Position numbers and translations under genes: made by a program. Shown piece by piece: positions 7,815-16,614 of a DNA stretch of 47,985 nt (the first letter of the stretch is position 1; every line of letters starts with the position of its first letter). The notes under the pieces were generated by a model, which saw nothing but the letters and a program-made list of their open reading frames with translations, was not told where the DNA came from and searched no databases. This DNA comes from Thermobifida cellulosilytica TB100. Lineage in GTDB: Bacteria > Actinomycetota > Actinomycetes > Streptosporangiales > Streptosporangiaceae. The stretch spans positions 99,134 to 147,118 of the forward strand of contig NZ_KQ950182.1 of the NCBI RefSeq assembly GCF_001517975.1, in the 5' to 3' direction.

Positions 7815-8660
7815 ATGAGAGTGCGCAGCCTGGCCCGCCGTGTGTCGACCGGTCTCGTCGGTCTGCTGGCGGCGGCCTTCCTCCTGCCCGTGACGTCGGG
7901 CACGGCCGTCGCGGCCACGGGCACGGGCCCGTACCCGGCCGAGTACGTGACCACGATCCGACTCCGGGACCACACGATCTACCGGCCCGTCACCCTGCCC
8001 GGCAGCGAGCGGCTGCCGATCGTCGTCTGGGGCAACGGCGCCTGCCTCGCCGACGGCACGATGTTCGAGAACATCCTCACCGAGTTCGCCTCGCACGGCT
8101 TCCTGGTCATCGCGAACGGCCGGCCGGGCGGTTTCGGCCGCACCGACGCCGCGATGCTCACCGAGGCCATCGACTGGGCGGTCGCGGAGAACACCCGCCT
8201 GTTCAGCCCGTACCGGGGCAAGCTCGACACCGACAAGATCGCGGTCATGGGCCAGTCCTGCGGCGGCCTCGAAACCTACGAGGTGGCCGACGACCCGCGG
8301 ATCACCACGACCGTGCTGTGGAACAGCGGCCTGCTCAGCGACCGCGACAACCACCTGCTCACCCGCCTGCACGCCCCCATCGCCTACTTCACCGGCGGTC
8401 CGACCGACATCGCCTACGCCAACGCCGTGGACGACTGGGGCCGCCTGCCCGCAGGGCTGCCCGCGTTCATGGGCCACCTGGACGTCGGCCACTACGGCAC
8501 CTTCGGCGAACCCAACGGCGGCGAGTACGGCCGGGTGGGCGTCCAGTGGCTGAAGTGGCAGCTCAAGGGCGACCAGAACGCCCGCCGGCAGTTCGTCGGC
8601 GCCGACTGCGGCCTCTGCGTCTCCCCCGACTGGGACGTGGAGCAGAAGAACCTCGGCTGA
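7815..8660 (+). CDS. Secreted alpha/beta hydrolase
   Basis: The 281-residue exported enzyme has a signal peptide with basic MRVRSLARR, a hydrophobic core and a probable cleavage at AVAA near 34. The hydrolase domain shows the nucleophile elbow GQSCG (Ser148), an acid-bearing loop GGPTDIAY and a catalytic-His candidate in VGHYGTFGEP. Paired Cys residues near the C-terminus (CGLC) may form a disulfide. It resembles chlorophyllase/PET-hydrolase-like secreted enzymes more than the classical Thermobifida cutinases, which carry GHSMGG. ATG 7815 is preferred over 7794 because GGAGTGGAG lies 5-8 bp upstream. Substrate is unknown; an ester or polymer is likely. Confidence 0.8.
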   Translation: MRVRSLARRVSTGLVGLLAAAFLLPVTSGTAVAATGTGPYPAEYVTTIRLRDHTIYRPVTLPGSERLPIVVWGNGACLADGTMFENILTEFASHGFLVIANGRPGGFGRTDAAMLTEAIDWAVAENTRLFSPYRGKLDTDKIAVMGQSCGGLETYEVADDPRITTTVLWNSGLLSDRDNHLLTRLHAPIAYFTGGPTDIAYANAVDDWGRLPAGLPAFMGHLDVGHYGTFGEPNGGEYGRVGVQWLKWQLKGDQNARRQFVGADCGLCVSPDWDVEQKNLG

Positions 8661-8754
8661 ACGCTCCGGACCCTGACGGCGGTGACCCCAGGGCCATAAT
8701 CAGTGCTCCATCTGACCCTGGTACCAAGATCACCGTCCGAGTGGAGAGTTGCGG

Positions 8755-8889
8755 TCAATCACTGCTCCCGGGGGCGTTGTCGTTGTCGCCTCGGACCTCT
8801 TCGGCTTCGTCCAGGCGGCCCAGGGCCCGCAGCACTGAGGCGAGGTTGCTGCGGCTGACCACGGCGGTCGGGTGTTCGTCTGTGCCCAG
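8755..8889 (-). pseudogene. Remnant of a tetratricopeptide-repeat protein
   Basis: The minus-strand reading starting at 8889 gives LGTDEHPTAVVSRSNLAS, then VLRALGRLDEAEEV, and a stop at 8755. This matches one TPR unit of the kinesin-light-chain type found in actinobacterial regulators. Upstream of 8889 the homology ends in unrelated sequence and there is no start or RBS, so it looks like a decayed fragment. The remaining gap (8661-8754 and 8890-8992) shows nothing recognisable. Confidence 0.45.
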
Positions 8890-8992
8890 CGGGAGCAAGA
8901 GCCGCCCCTCGCCGGCGCTCGGCGCTGACCGGGGAGAGGTCGAGCATCGGGCACGTAACGGGCACGCGCCTTCTCAAGCGCCCTTCCAACGC

Positions 8993-9035
8993 CGAAGGCC
9001 CAGGTCCGGGAAACTGTCCCTGACCTGGGCCTTCG
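8993..9035. terminator. Strong terminator hairpin after tRNA-Gly
   Basis: Positions 8993-9006 pair perfectly with 9022-9035 (14 bp) and the stem continues inward. It begins 8 bp beyond the tRNA 3' end in the tRNA's direction and may also act on the plus strand. Confidence 0.75.
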
Positions 9036-9042
9036 CTGTGAG

Positions 9043-9113
9043 AGCGGATGACGGGAATCGAACCCGCGTTATCAGCTTGGGAAGCTGAAGTTCTACCATT
9101 GAACTACATCCGC
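9043..9113 (-). tRNA. tRNA-Gly (anticodon CCC)
   Basis: The minus strand folds into a full cloverleaf of 71 nt. The acceptor stem is GCGGATG/CATCCGC, the D arm contains GTTC..GAAC, the anticodon stem is TCAGC/GCTGA around the loop TTCCCAA (anticodon CCC), and the T arm carries GGTTCGATTCC. The discriminator is T and CCA is not encoded. A terminator hairpin follows directly. Confidence 0.95.
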
Positions 9114-9255
9114 ATGAGCAGCTCGCTCTGCAGAGAGGTTACCGCACTCTGCGAGCTCATGGGTAAGGATAATGATCGCGGCGCGGCTCGCAAGTCCGTG
9201 AGGGGGCAGGCACCGCCCGATCGGGCGGATCGTACAGCAAGGTAGATTCGTCAAC

Positions 9256-9846
9256 GTGCTTCTCTCCGATCGTGACATCAGGGCCGCCATCGAATCGGGT
9301 CGGGTCAAGCTGGACCCCTACGATCCCGAGCTCGTTCAGCCGTCGAGTGTGGATGTGCGGCTGGACCGTTACTTTCGGGTGTTCGAGAACCACCGGTACC
9401 CGCACATCGATCCGGCGGTGGAGCAGCCGGGGCTGACCCGGCTGGTCGAGCCGGAGGGCGACGAGGCGTTCATCCTCCACCCCGGGGAGTTCGTGCTGGC
9501 GTCCACCTACGAGACGGTGACGCTGCCCGACGACATCGCGAGCCGCCTGGAGGGCAAGAGCTCGCTGGGGCGGCTGGGGCTGCTGACCCACTCCACGGCC
9601 GGGTTCATCGACCCGGGCTTCTCGGGGCACGTCACGCTGGAGCTGTCGAACGTGGCGACGCTGCCGATCAAGCTCTACCCGGGGATGCGCATCGGCCAGT
9701 TGTGCCTGTTCCAGTTGTCCTCGCCTGCCGAGCACCCCTACGGCTCGCAGGTCTGCGGGTCGCGCTACCAGGGGCAGCGCGGTCCCACGCCGTCGCGCTC
9801 CTACCTGAACTTCTCGCGTACCCCGATCCGGTCGGGGGATCAGTAG
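9256..9846 (+). CDS. dcd: dCTP deaminase, probably dUMP-forming
   Basis: The 196-residue enzyme matches the Dcd family over its whole length. Landmarks are [15 protein letters not shown] at the N-terminus, [10 protein letters not shown], and the catalytic block [19 protein letters not shown]. That block has the mycobacterial form, which suggests the bifunctional enzyme converting dCTP directly to dUMP with release of ammonia and pyrophosphate. It supplies dUMP for thymidylate synthesis and limits dUTP. The start is GTG 9256; a GATAAT element at 9168-9173 could be its -10. It overlaps the 3' end of the convergent rhomboid gene by 7 bp. Confidence 0.95.
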   Translation: MLLSDRDIRAAIESGRVKLDPYDPELVQPSSVDVRLDRYFRVFENHRYPHIDPAVEQPGLTRLVEPEGDEAFILHPGEFVLASTYETVTLPDDIASRLEGKSSLGRLGLLTHSTAGFIDPGFSGHVTLELSNVATLPIKLYPGMRIGQLCLFQLSSPAEHPYGSQVCGSRYQGQRGPTPSRSYLNFSRTPIRSGDQ

Positions 9847-10466
9847 CCCGGAGGGCTCGGCGGGCCGTAGGGTCCGTAGCCCTGCTGCGGCGGGGGGAGC
9901 TGCTGCCGTTTGGCCCGCCGGGGCAGGATGTAGGCGGCGAGGAGGCCGCCCAGGAAGCCGAACAGGTGCGCCTGCCAGGAGATGCCCTGGCCCTGCGGCA
10001 GCACGCCGAAGATGAGGCCGCCGTAGAAGAGCACCGTGCAGATCATGATGACGATGTCGGCGGTGCGGCGTTCGATGATGCCGCGCAGCACCAGGTAGCC
10101 GAAGTAGCCGAAGATCAGGCCGCTGGCGCCGACGGTCAGCGATCCGGGCGGGGAGAGCAGCCACACGCCGATTCCGCTGACCACGGCGATGATGACCGAC
10201 GCCCACAGGAACCGGCCGAGCCCGCTGAACGCCACGAGCGAGCCGAGCACCAGCAGGGGGACGGTGTTGGCGGTGATGTGGGAGAGGCCGGCGTGCATGA
10301 ACGGGGCGGTGAAGACGGTCCACAGGTCGTCGACCATCCAGGAGCGGATGCCGAACTGGGAGTCGAGCAGGCCGCCCAGCAGGAAGAAGTCGACGATCTC
10401 GAAGAACCACATCGCCGCGGCGAACACCGCGACGGTCAGAACCGCGCTGATCCGGGACTTGGTCAC
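9840..10466 (-). CDS. Rhomboid family intramembrane serine protease
   Basis: The protein is about 208 residues with roughly six hydrophobic helices. It has the rhomboid catalytic dyad: Ser115 in GASGLIFG and His167 in [11 protein letters not shown]. The HxxxN element is in [10 protein letters not shown], and the C-terminal tail is Pro/Gly/Tyr-rich. It probably cleaves membrane proteins within the bilayer. I chose GTG 10466 because TACAGT lies 6 bp upstream, which would give a leaderless transcript. The same frame stays open to 10631, but that longer start falls inside palindromes and adds low-complexity residues. Confidence 0.8.
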   Translation of the reverse strand: MTKSRISAVLTVAVFAAAMWFFEIVDFFLLGGLLDSQFGIRSWMVDDLWTVFTAPFMHAGLSHITANTVPLLVLGSLVAFSGLGRFLWASVIIAVVSGIGVWLLSPPGSLTVGASGLIFGYFGYLVLRGIIERRTADIVIMICTVLFYGGLIFGVLPQGQGISWQAHLFGFLGGLLAAYILPRRAKRQQLPPPQQGYGPYGPPSPPGY

Positions 10467-10613
10467 GTTTCGACTGTATTTGACCGTCCGGCTGCCCTGA
10501 AAGGGAAGGACTCCCGTCCCCTCCGGGGAGGGGACGGTGGCCGCGGGCGCGGCGGCCTCCGTTGCGCCGGGTAGCCGCACCTGAGCAGAGAAGAACCACG
10601 GAGGCGAGAAATT

Positions 10614-10639
10614 GTGATGCATATCACTCATTATGAGTG
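10614..10639. promoter_or_regulatory. Overlapping palindromes in the rhomboid/ABC-transporter intergenic region
   Basis: GTGAT-GCAT-ATCAC (10614-10627) overlaps CACTCAT-T-ATGAGTG (10625-10639); a related GTG-N5-CAC motif follows at 10644-10654. They lie in the AT-richer part of the 476-bp gap 10467-10942, about 300 bp upstream of the betaine-transporter ATPase, and look like operator sites. A GC-rich hairpin (10515-10536) is also present. The binding protein is unknown. Confidence 0.45.
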
Positions 10640-10942
10640 GGTGGTGTAAATCACAAATTCTTGCTTTTTGGCCTTCTCGTCCACCCGCGCATGAGGGGTT
10701 TTCCCGAAACCGCTTCTTAAACCCGTTGTCCCCCCGTGATCTTTCTCAGGGAAATCCCAGGTCAACGTCCCTATGGTGCCTAACTACGCAAATCGGACGT
10801 GTGGTGTTCGAGTGCGGGCGGCCCCGGACCCGGGCGCCGACACCCCCCGCACGCTCCTCCGCAGCACGTCACGACCCCGGAAGGAGGGCGCACCACGCCG
10901 ACGAGGCCGTGCCAGACGAGGACGACGACCGAAGAGGAAACC

Positions 10943-12010
10943 GTGCCAGCAGTACGCGCGAACCACCTGTACAAGGTGTTCGGCAAACGAGCATCCCAAG
11001 CCGTCACCCTGCTCTCGGACGGACGCCACCGCGACACGATCAAAGACCTGGACGTCACGGCCGCAGTCATCGACGTCTCCTTCGAGGTCCAGCCCGGCGA
11101 GATCTTCGTCGTCATGGGACTGTCGGGCTCCGGCAAGTCCACGCTCATCCGCATGCTCAACGGACTGCTCCCGCCCACCTCGGGAACGGTGGAGATCGAC
11201 GGCACCGACATCACCGCCCTGTCCCGCCGCGCGCTGCGCGCCCTGCGCGGAGAGAAGATCAGCATGGTCTTCCAGCACTTCGCGCTGTTCCCGCACCGCA
11301 GCGTCCTGGAGAACGCCGCCTACGGACTGGAGGTCCGCGGCGTGGCGCGCGCCGAGCGCCGCGAACGCGCCGCCCACGCCCTCGACCTGGTCGGGCTGGG
11401 CGACTGGAAGGACCACCTGCCCCAGCAGTTGTCCGGCGGCATGCAGCAGCGCGTCGGCCTGGCCCGCGCGCTGACCGCCGACACCGACATCATCCTCATG
11501 GACGAGGCGTTCAGCGCCCTGGACCCGCTGATCCGCCGCGACATGCAGACCCAGTTGATCCAGCTCCAGGCCGAGCTCGGCAAGACCATCGTCTTCATCA
11601 CCCACGACCTCAACGAGGCGATGCGCCTGGGCGACCGCATCTGCGTGCTGCGGGACGGCCGCGTCGTCCAGATCGGCACCCCCGAGGAGATCCTCAACCA
11701 CCCCGCCGACGACTACGTCGCCCGCTTCACCGAGGACGTGGACCGCAGCCGGGTGCTCACCGCCGCCTCCGTCATGGAGCCCGCCGCCGGGGCCGACGCC
11801 GCCGACTGGGAGCGGGTGGAGCCGGACGCGCCCGTCGCCGAGCTGTTCCAGCGGGTCGCCTCCTGCGACGGCCCGCTCGCCGTGGTCGACGAGCAGGACC
11901 GGGTGCTCGGCGCGGTCTCCCCGACCGCGATCCTGTCCGCGCTCGCGGCCCCCGAGGACGCCGTGCCCGCGCCCGCCGGCGGGGAACGGCGGGAGGAGGC
12001 CCGCCGGTGA
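10943..12010 (+). CDS. proV: Glycine betaine/proline-type ABC transporter ATPase
   Basis: The 355-residue protein is an ABC ATPase of the ProV/OpuAA type. It has Walker A GLSGSGKST, Q-loop VFQHFALFPHR, signature LSGGMQQR, Walker B ILMDEAFSALDP and H-loop FITHD. The C-terminal ~100 residues contain a CBS-like element (VASCDGPLAVVDEQDRVLGAVS). Only one CBS repeat is evident, whereas OpuA-type ATPases usually have two, so ionic-strength sensing may be altered. I chose GTG 10943, preceded by GAAGAGGAA. The next gene overlaps by 4 bp. Predicted role: energising uptake of compatible solutes such as glycine betaine. Confidence 0.9.
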   Translation: MPAVRANHLYKVFGKRASQAVTLLSDGRHRDTIKDLDVTAAVIDVSFEVQPGEIFVVMGLSGSGKSTLIRMLNGLLPPTSGTVEIDGTDITALSRRALRALRGEKISMVFQHFALFPHRSVLENAAYGLEVRGVARAERRERAAHALDLVGLGDWKDHLPQQLSGGMQQRVGLARALTADTDIILMDEAFSALDPLIRRDMQTQLIQLQAELGKTIVFITHDLNEAMRLGDRICVLRDGRVVQIGTPEEILNHPADDYVARFTEDVDRSRVLTAASVMEPAAGADAADWERVEPDAPVAELFQRVASCDGPLAVVDEQDRVLGAVSPTAILSALAAPEDAVPAPAGGERREEARR

Positions 12011-13248
12011 GCCAGCTCCTCCCCTTCCCGCCGCGGCTGCCGCTCGGCGAGGGCTTCGAAGCGCTGAACACGTGGCTCAAGACCCACTTCGGCGGAGTGT
12101 TCGACACCGTCGGCGCCGTCATCGACTGGTCGGTCACCACGCTCCGGGACTTCCTCACCGACCCCCAGGCCGCCCAGCTCACCGCCCTCGCCGCCCTCGT
12201 CCTGGCGGCGGCCCTGGTGCGCGCCCGCCCCGTCCCGGTGCTCACCGTCGTCGGCACCGCCACCGCCCTGTACGTCGCACAGGCCGCCTTCGCACTGGGC
12301 AACACCCTCGTCAACCACGCGCCGCCGCACCTGTTCCTCTGGGCCATGCACCTGTTCGGACAGGACTCGGTCGACGCCAACCTGGTCATCGGGATCGTCG
12401 CCCTCGCCGCCCTCGCGGCCGTGGCCGCGGTCCACCGCGTCCGGCTGCCGCTGGTCGGCGCCGTGACCGGCGGCTGGCTCGCCGCGATCCTGTGCGGCTG
12501 GCTGCTGTTCGACGCGGTGCCCGGAGTGATCGCCCAGCCCACGGCCACCCTGACGATGCTGCTGCTCACCGCCCTGGCCTGGGCGGTGGCGGGCTGGCGG
12601 CTCGGCGTGTTCTCACTGGTCGCCCTCACCGTCGTGATCAGCATCGAGCAGTGGGACAACGCCATGGCCACCCTGGCCCTGGTCCTGGTGGCCAGCCTCA
12701 TCGCGGTGCTCGTGGCCCTGCCCCTCGGCGTGCTGGCCGCCTACAGCACCGTGGTCAGCCGGGTCCTCAAACCCGTCCTCGACCTGATGCAGACCATGCC
12801 CGCCTTCGTCTACCTCATCCCGGCGATCTTCTTCTTCTCGCTGGGCGCCGTGCCCGGGGTCGTGGCGACCGTCGTCTTCGCCATGCCGCCCGGCGTGCGC
12901 CTCACCGAACTGGGCATCCGCCAGATCGACCGGGAGATCGTCGAGGCGGGCGAGGCGTTCGGCGCCCCGCCCCTGAAGATCCTCACCGGCATCCAACTGC
13001 CGCTGGCGCTGTCGACCGTCATGGCTGGCGTCAACCAGGTCATCATGCTCGGCCTGTCCATGGTGGTCATCGCCGGAATGGTCGGCGCCGGCGGCCTGGG
13101 CAACCAGGTCTACCAGGGCATCTCCCGCAACGACGGCGCGCTCGGCTTCGAGGGCGGCATCGCCGTCGTCATCCTCGCGATCTTCCTGGACCGGCTCACC
13201 GCCGCCGTCGCCCGCCGCGCCCCGCAGGCCCGCACCGCGACGGCCTGA
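12007..13248 (+). CDS. proW: Glycine betaine/proline-type ABC transporter permease
   Basis: The 413-residue protein is rich in hydrophobic helices. It has extra N-terminal membrane segments followed by a binding-protein-dependent transport domain. The EAA-like cytoplasmic loop EAGEAFGAPPLKILTGIQLP and the following AGVNQVIMLGLSMVVIAGMVGAGGLG stretch are characteristic of ProW/OpuAB. GTG 12007 overlaps the ATPase stop (GTGA), so the two are translationally coupled. It should form the membrane channel, with the lipoprotein at 13341 delivering the substrate. Confidence 0.9.
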   Translation: MSQLLPFPPRLPLGEGFEALNTWLKTHFGGVFDTVGAVIDWSVTTLRDFLTDPQAAQLTALAALVLAAALVRARPVPVLTVVGTATALYVAQAAFALGNTLVNHAPPHLFLWAMHLFGQDSVDANLVIGIVALAALAAVAAVHRVRLPLVGAVTGGWLAAILCGWLLFDAVPGVIAQPTATLTMLLLTALAWAVAGWRLGVFSLVALTVVISIEQWDNAMATLALVLVASLIAVLVALPLGVLAAYSTVVSRVLKPVLDLMQTMPAFVYLIPAIFFFSLGAVPGVVATVVFAMPPGVRLTELGIRQIDREIVEAGEAFGAPPLKILTGIQLPLALSTVMAGVNQVIMLGLSMVVIAGMVGAGGLGNQVYQGISRNDGALGFEGGIAVVILAIFLDRLTAAVARRAPQARTATA

Positions 13249-13340
13249 GACCCGACCGCGCCGCCGCGCCCGGACCGCGGCGGCACGCGCCTCCGCACCC
13301 AGCACAGGAGCGCGACACACCAGAAGAAGGGAACGAACAC

Positions 13341-14285
13341 GTGGAACCCACCAAGCGCACCCGGCGCCCCGCCGCTCTCGCCGCTGGACTGGCCTGCCTG
13401 GTCCTGCTGGCCACCGCCTGCGCCGGAGAGGGCGGAAGCGGCCTGGCGGGAGGTGGCGACGAGACCGACCGGGGCGACGGCAAGCAGATCGAGATCGCCC
13501 TGATCCCGTGGGAAGAGGCCATCGCCACCACCCACCTGTGGAAGGTGATCCTGGAGGAGCTCGGCTACGAGGTGACCGTCACCGAGGTCGACGTGGCCCC
13601 CATGTACCAGGGGGTGGCCAACGGCGACGTCGACGTGTTCCTGGACACCTGGCTCCCCCTCACCCACGCCGACTACTGGGAGGAGTACGGCGACCGCGTC
13701 GAGGACCTGGGCCACTGGTACGACAACGCCGTGCTGACCCTCACCGTGCCCTCCTACGTGGAGGAGGTCGACTCCATCGCCGACCTGCCCGCCCACGCCG
13801 ACCTGTTCGACGGCCGGATCGTCGGCATCGAGGCCGGGTCGGGCCTGGTGCGCACCACCCGCGAGGAGGCCATGCCCGCCTACGGCCTCGACGACTACGA
13901 GCTGATCGAGTCCTCCACCGCGGCGATGCTCGCCGAGCTGGACGCCGCGATCGCCGAGGAGGAGCCGATCGTGGTCACCCTGTGGCGGCCGCACATCGCC
14001 TACGCCCAGTACGACCTGAAGGACCTGGCGGACCCCGAGGGCGCGATGGGCGGCGCCGAGCAGATCCACGCCGTGGGCCGCTCCGGCTTCACCGAGGACT
14101 TCCCCGAGGTGGCCGAGTGGATCGGCGACTTCACGCTCGACGACGAGGAGCTGAGCTCCCTGGAGCAGGCGGTCCTCGCCGACCACGAGGACGACCCGGA
14201 GGCCGGCGCCCGCGCCTGGCTGGCCGCCCACCCCGAGTTCGTCGAGCGCACCCTCGGCGAGGCGGGGGAGGGACTGGAGTTCTGA
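13341..14285 (+). CDS. proX: Glycine betaine/proline-type substrate-binding lipoprotein
   Basis: The 314-residue protein has a lipoprotein signal ending LLATAC, with lipidated Cys27. An OpuAC-type periplasmic-binding domain follows, with typical sequences IALIPWEEAIATTHLWKVIL, DVDVFLDTWLP and EEPIVVTLWRPHIAYAQYDL. The aromatic residues in these stretches would form the cage for quaternary ammonium ligands such as glycine betaine. It starts at GTG 13341 after a purine-rich AGAAGAAGGGAA, 92 bp after the permease, and is last in the operon before a strong hairpin. Confidence 0.9.
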   Translation: MEPTKRTRRPAALAAGLACLVLLATACAGEGGSGLAGGGDETDRGDGKQIEIALIPWEEAIATTHLWKVILEELGYEVTVTEVDVAPMYQGVANGDVDVFLDTWLPLTHADYWEEYGDRVEDLGHWYDNAVLTLTVPSYVEEVDSIADLPAHADLFDGRIVGIEAGSGLVRTTREEAMPAYGLDDYELIESSTAAMLAELDAAIAEEEPIVVTLWRPHIAYAQYDLKDLADPEGAMGGAEQIHAVGRSGFTEDFPEVAEWIGDFTLDDEELSSLEQAVLADHEDDPEAGARAWLAAHPEFVERTLGEAGEGLEF

Positions 14286-14314
14286 CCCGCCGACGGCCCG
14301 GGAGGGGCCGGGAA

Positions 14315-14352
14315 GACCGGTGGGGCCGCCCCGGGGGACGGCCCCACCGGTC
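14315..14352. terminator. Terminator hairpin after the ABC transporter operon
   Basis: Positions 14315-14328 and 14339-14352 form a perfect 14-bp stem with a 10-nt loop. It also lies just beyond the stop of the convergent gene ending at 14362. Confidence 0.75.
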
Positions 14353-14361
14353 GGTGCACGA

Positions 14362-14847
14362 TCAGGACCCCGAGGTCAGCGACCGGTCGCGCGGCGGGAT
14401 GCCCGCGGCGCTCATGAACGCCTCGACCTTGGTCGGCGAGGTTAGCCCGGTCAGCGGCAGGTAGGGGCGTCCGGCGCGGCGCCCCTCCACGGACGGGAAG
14501 AACTTCGGCTGCCCCGCGGGGTCGCACAGGCCCAGCGACCGGGTGCGACCGGGAAGCAGGTAGTAGGAGCCGATCTCGGAGAAGGGGATGCGGACCACGT
14601 AGCGGCCGCGGGCGTAGCAGAATTCCTGGTCGTCCACCTCCAGGACGGGCGCCTTGGCACGCAGGCCGTGCCCGGCCACGGCCAGGCCGCCGAGGACGAT
14701 CAGCGAGCCCAACACCACGGTGGCCCAGTGGGTCGGTTCGAGCGTGATGACGACCACGCCGAGCGCCACCAGAGCCGCGCCGCCCCACAGTTCGAGGTGC
14801 TTGCGTCCCAACGGGCAGGTGAGGCGAACCTTCTGGGTCACGGACAT
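14362..14847 (-). CDS. Hypothetical membrane protein with two N-terminal helices
   Basis: This 161-residue protein has two adjacent hydrophobic helices at about 21-36 and 43-59. A soluble domain rich in beta strands follows (EVDDQEFCYARGRYVVRIPFSEIGSYYLLP... LGLCDPAGQPKFF), which resembles PH-like or STM3941-type domains. I cannot assign a function. The start at 14847 precedes a credible membrane protein; upstream codons are low-complexity. It faces away from the XRE gene at 15173 across a 325-bp gap with an inverted repeat. Confidence 0.6.
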   Translation of the reverse strand: MSVTQKVRLTCPLGRKHLELWGGAALVALGVVVITLEPTHWATVVLGSLIVLGGLAVAGHGLRAKAPVLEVDDQEFCYARGRYVVRIPFSEIGSYYLLPGRTRSLGLCDPAGQPKFFPSVEGRRAGRPYLPLTGLTSPTKVEAFMSAAGIPPRDRSLTSGS

Positions 14848-14978
14848 GCCTCTTTCACGGTTGTCTGGATCTCGCGGCGAGCCGCGGGGGAACCCGCCGT
14901 CCCGGTGACCGGCGCGGGGTGGTGACCACCGAAGCTGCCCGCGCTGAAGGGGGCGTCTGCCGCGGAGAGAGGCGATGA

Positions 14979-15020
14979 CTATCGCTGGGGAAACCATATC
15001 GGTTTCCCCGTGCCCGATAG
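14979..15020. repeat. Inverted repeat in a divergent intergenic region
   Basis: GGGGAAACC (14987-14995) and GGTTTCCCC (15001-15009) form a perfect inner stem, and CTATCG (14979-14984) with CGATAG (15015-15020) forms an outer one. Lying between divergent genes, it is more likely an operator than a terminator. The rest of 14848-15172 shows nothing recognised. Confidence 0.5.
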
Positions 15021-15172
15021 ATGCGGAATCACCGTTTCGCGGCGTGCTGCGGATCGCAATCCTCCGACTACCGGGACGGCCCTTCCGTTAGTGTCGGCGA
15101 CGGTATTGGGAAGGGCGTCAGCGGGAATGACCGGCATGACCCGACGTCCAGGAGCAGGAGGAGACGACCACC

Positions 15173-15676
15173 ATGGCCCGCCCCAGCATCGACTTCGGTG
15201 AACATACGGCTGCCATCGCGGCGCTCGTCCGGGCCCGCCGCGAGCAGTTGGGGTGCGGTCAGGCGGAGTTCGCGCAGCAGACCCCGAAGATCCCGCCGCG
15301 GCTGCTTCAGGACCTGGAGAGCGGGCGGCGCTCCCGCTACAGCCGGGACCTGTGCGCCAAGCTGGAGTTCAAGCTGGGGTGGACCCGCGGCTCGATCGAG
15401 CGCATGGCCGCGGGCGGCGTCCCCAGCGAGGTCAACGACCTCATCTCCGTGGTCCGCGACGAGAGCCAGGGCACTGAGACCCGCCGCTACCTGCTGGGCA
15501 ACGAGGAGCTGTTGCAGCGCATCTACATCGACCTGCAAGCCGACACCGCGGACATGCCGGAGGAGGAGGCGCGGGCGCTCGTGGAGCAGGCCCTGGAGAC
15601 CGCGCGCGTCCAGGCGCTGCTCGTGGTGCACGAGGCCAGGCGCAGACGCATGAGCGGCAACGGCGCGGTACGCTGA
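15173..15676 (+). CDS. XRE-like helix-turn-helix DNA-binding protein
   Basis: The 167-residue protein has an N-terminal HTH-like domain: IAALVRARREQLGCGQAEFAQQ, then a recognition-helix region PRLLQDLESGRRSRYSRDLCAKLEFKLGW. A C-terminal helical region (about 90-160) may dimerise. A good RBS (GGAGGAGACGACC) precedes ATG 15173. The domain is similar to small XRE-type regulators of actinobacteria; targets are unknown, but the inverted repeat upstream could be its own operator. Confidence 0.7.
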   Translation: MARPSIDFGEHTAAIAALVRARREQLGCGQAEFAQQTPKIPPRLLQDLESGRRSRYSRDLCAKLEFKLGWTRGSIERMAAGGVPSEVNDLISVVRDESQGTETRRYLLGNEELLQRIYIDLQADTADMPEEEARALVEQALETARVQALLVVHEARRRRMSGNGAVR

Positions 15677-15874
15677 GGGCTTCTGCGCTGGTCCGGAAGG
15701 GGAATCCGACACTTCTCGGGAGTGATGAAGCTTTCCGTACAACTCTCCGATCCGAGGTGTAAGAATGGTGACAAAACGCAGTGTGCCGGTCGCCCCGGGA
15801 TCGGGACGGACACGCGGAAAGCCCTGAACCCCTCGGGCGGCCGTCGCTTCCGCAACGTCACAGAGAGACCAGAC

Positions 15875-16222
15875 ATGCCCGAGCCCTTGCACGGCCGTTC
15901 CCGGGCGGGACCCCGTCAGCCGCGCCTCTCCCTCACCTACAGCCGCCTCCCGTCGCACGTGCCCTTCCTGCTCACCCGGCACCGCTACGGGACGCTCATC
16001 ACCATTCGCGAATCGCTGACCTACGCGCAGGCCGTCGAGATCGGCCTGCGCCGGATGCAGCCGAAACTGCTGGACTTCGTCATCGACACCCTGGGCCTGG
16101 GCGACCCGCGCGTCCCCGGCAGCCTCCGGACCGAATGGGACCTGGACCAGAAGATGGACTGGGACTTCATCTACCGTCTGGAGAAGGCCGGACGCATCCT
16201 GCCCTGGCCGCACCGGAACTGA
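15875..16222 (+). CDS. Conserved-looking hypothetical protein
   Basis: The protein is 115 residues. The first 30 are basic and Pro-rich; the rest reads as a compact soluble domain (HVPFLLTRHRYGTLITIRESLTYAQAVEIGLRRM...). I chose ATG 15875, preceded by AGAGAGACC; an in-frame ATG at 15722 would add low-complexity residues. I do not recognise the family. It is 198 bp downstream of the XRE gene on the same strand, so co-transcription is possible but unproven. Confidence 0.5.
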   Translation: MPEPLHGRSRAGPRQPRLSLTYSRLPSHVPFLLTRHRYGTLITIRESLTYAQAVEIGLRRMQPKLLDFVIDTLGLGDPRVPGSLRTEWDLDQKMDWDFIYRLEKAGRILPWPHRN

Positions 16223-16614
16223 ACCGGCCGCCGTCCGCCCCCTTCCGGGTCGCGGCGCACCGGGTGCACCTCCACGGCCGTCCGCGGCCCCCGATCTCGG
16301 TGGAGCCGGAGGAGCCCGCTCCTCGCGGCCCTGACCGGCCGTCCCCCACCGGCTCCGCCCGCAATCCCGTATGCTGACCGTCCTCCTCCCGCAGCCCGCC
16401 GCGGCCTCCGCGGCCCCGGTCCCCGCGGTGAGCGGGGCCGCCGTGCGCTCCGTCGGCGGGGAGCCCGCGGGGCGGCGGACGCAAGGGGTGCGCCCGGCCG
16501 CTGCGGAGGCGCGTCCGCGGCGCGGATTCCCGTCGTCGGGCACCGCACAGGGATGAATCGCACGATTCCGACAAAGTACAGAAATGCGGCGGGGTCGGGC
16601 GTTACGCTGACCGC
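16223..16614. other. 392-bp gap without a supported gene
   Basis: Open frames on both strands here are Arg/Pro/Ala-rich and lack ribosome-binding sites, so I take them as GC-rich noise. I see no tRNA, strong hairpin or palindromic operator. Confidence 0.5.

Noticed and set aside
7815-8660. Classical Thermobifida cutinase
   Set aside because: The nucleophile elbow is GQSCG rather than GHSMGG and the flanking sequences differ. It is safer as a secreted alpha/beta hydrolase.
9840-10631. Rhomboid start at ATG 10631
   Set aside because: That start lies inside two palindromes and adds about 55 low-complexity residues. GTG 10466 gives a normal rhomboid N-terminus with a -10 element positioned for a leaderless transcript.
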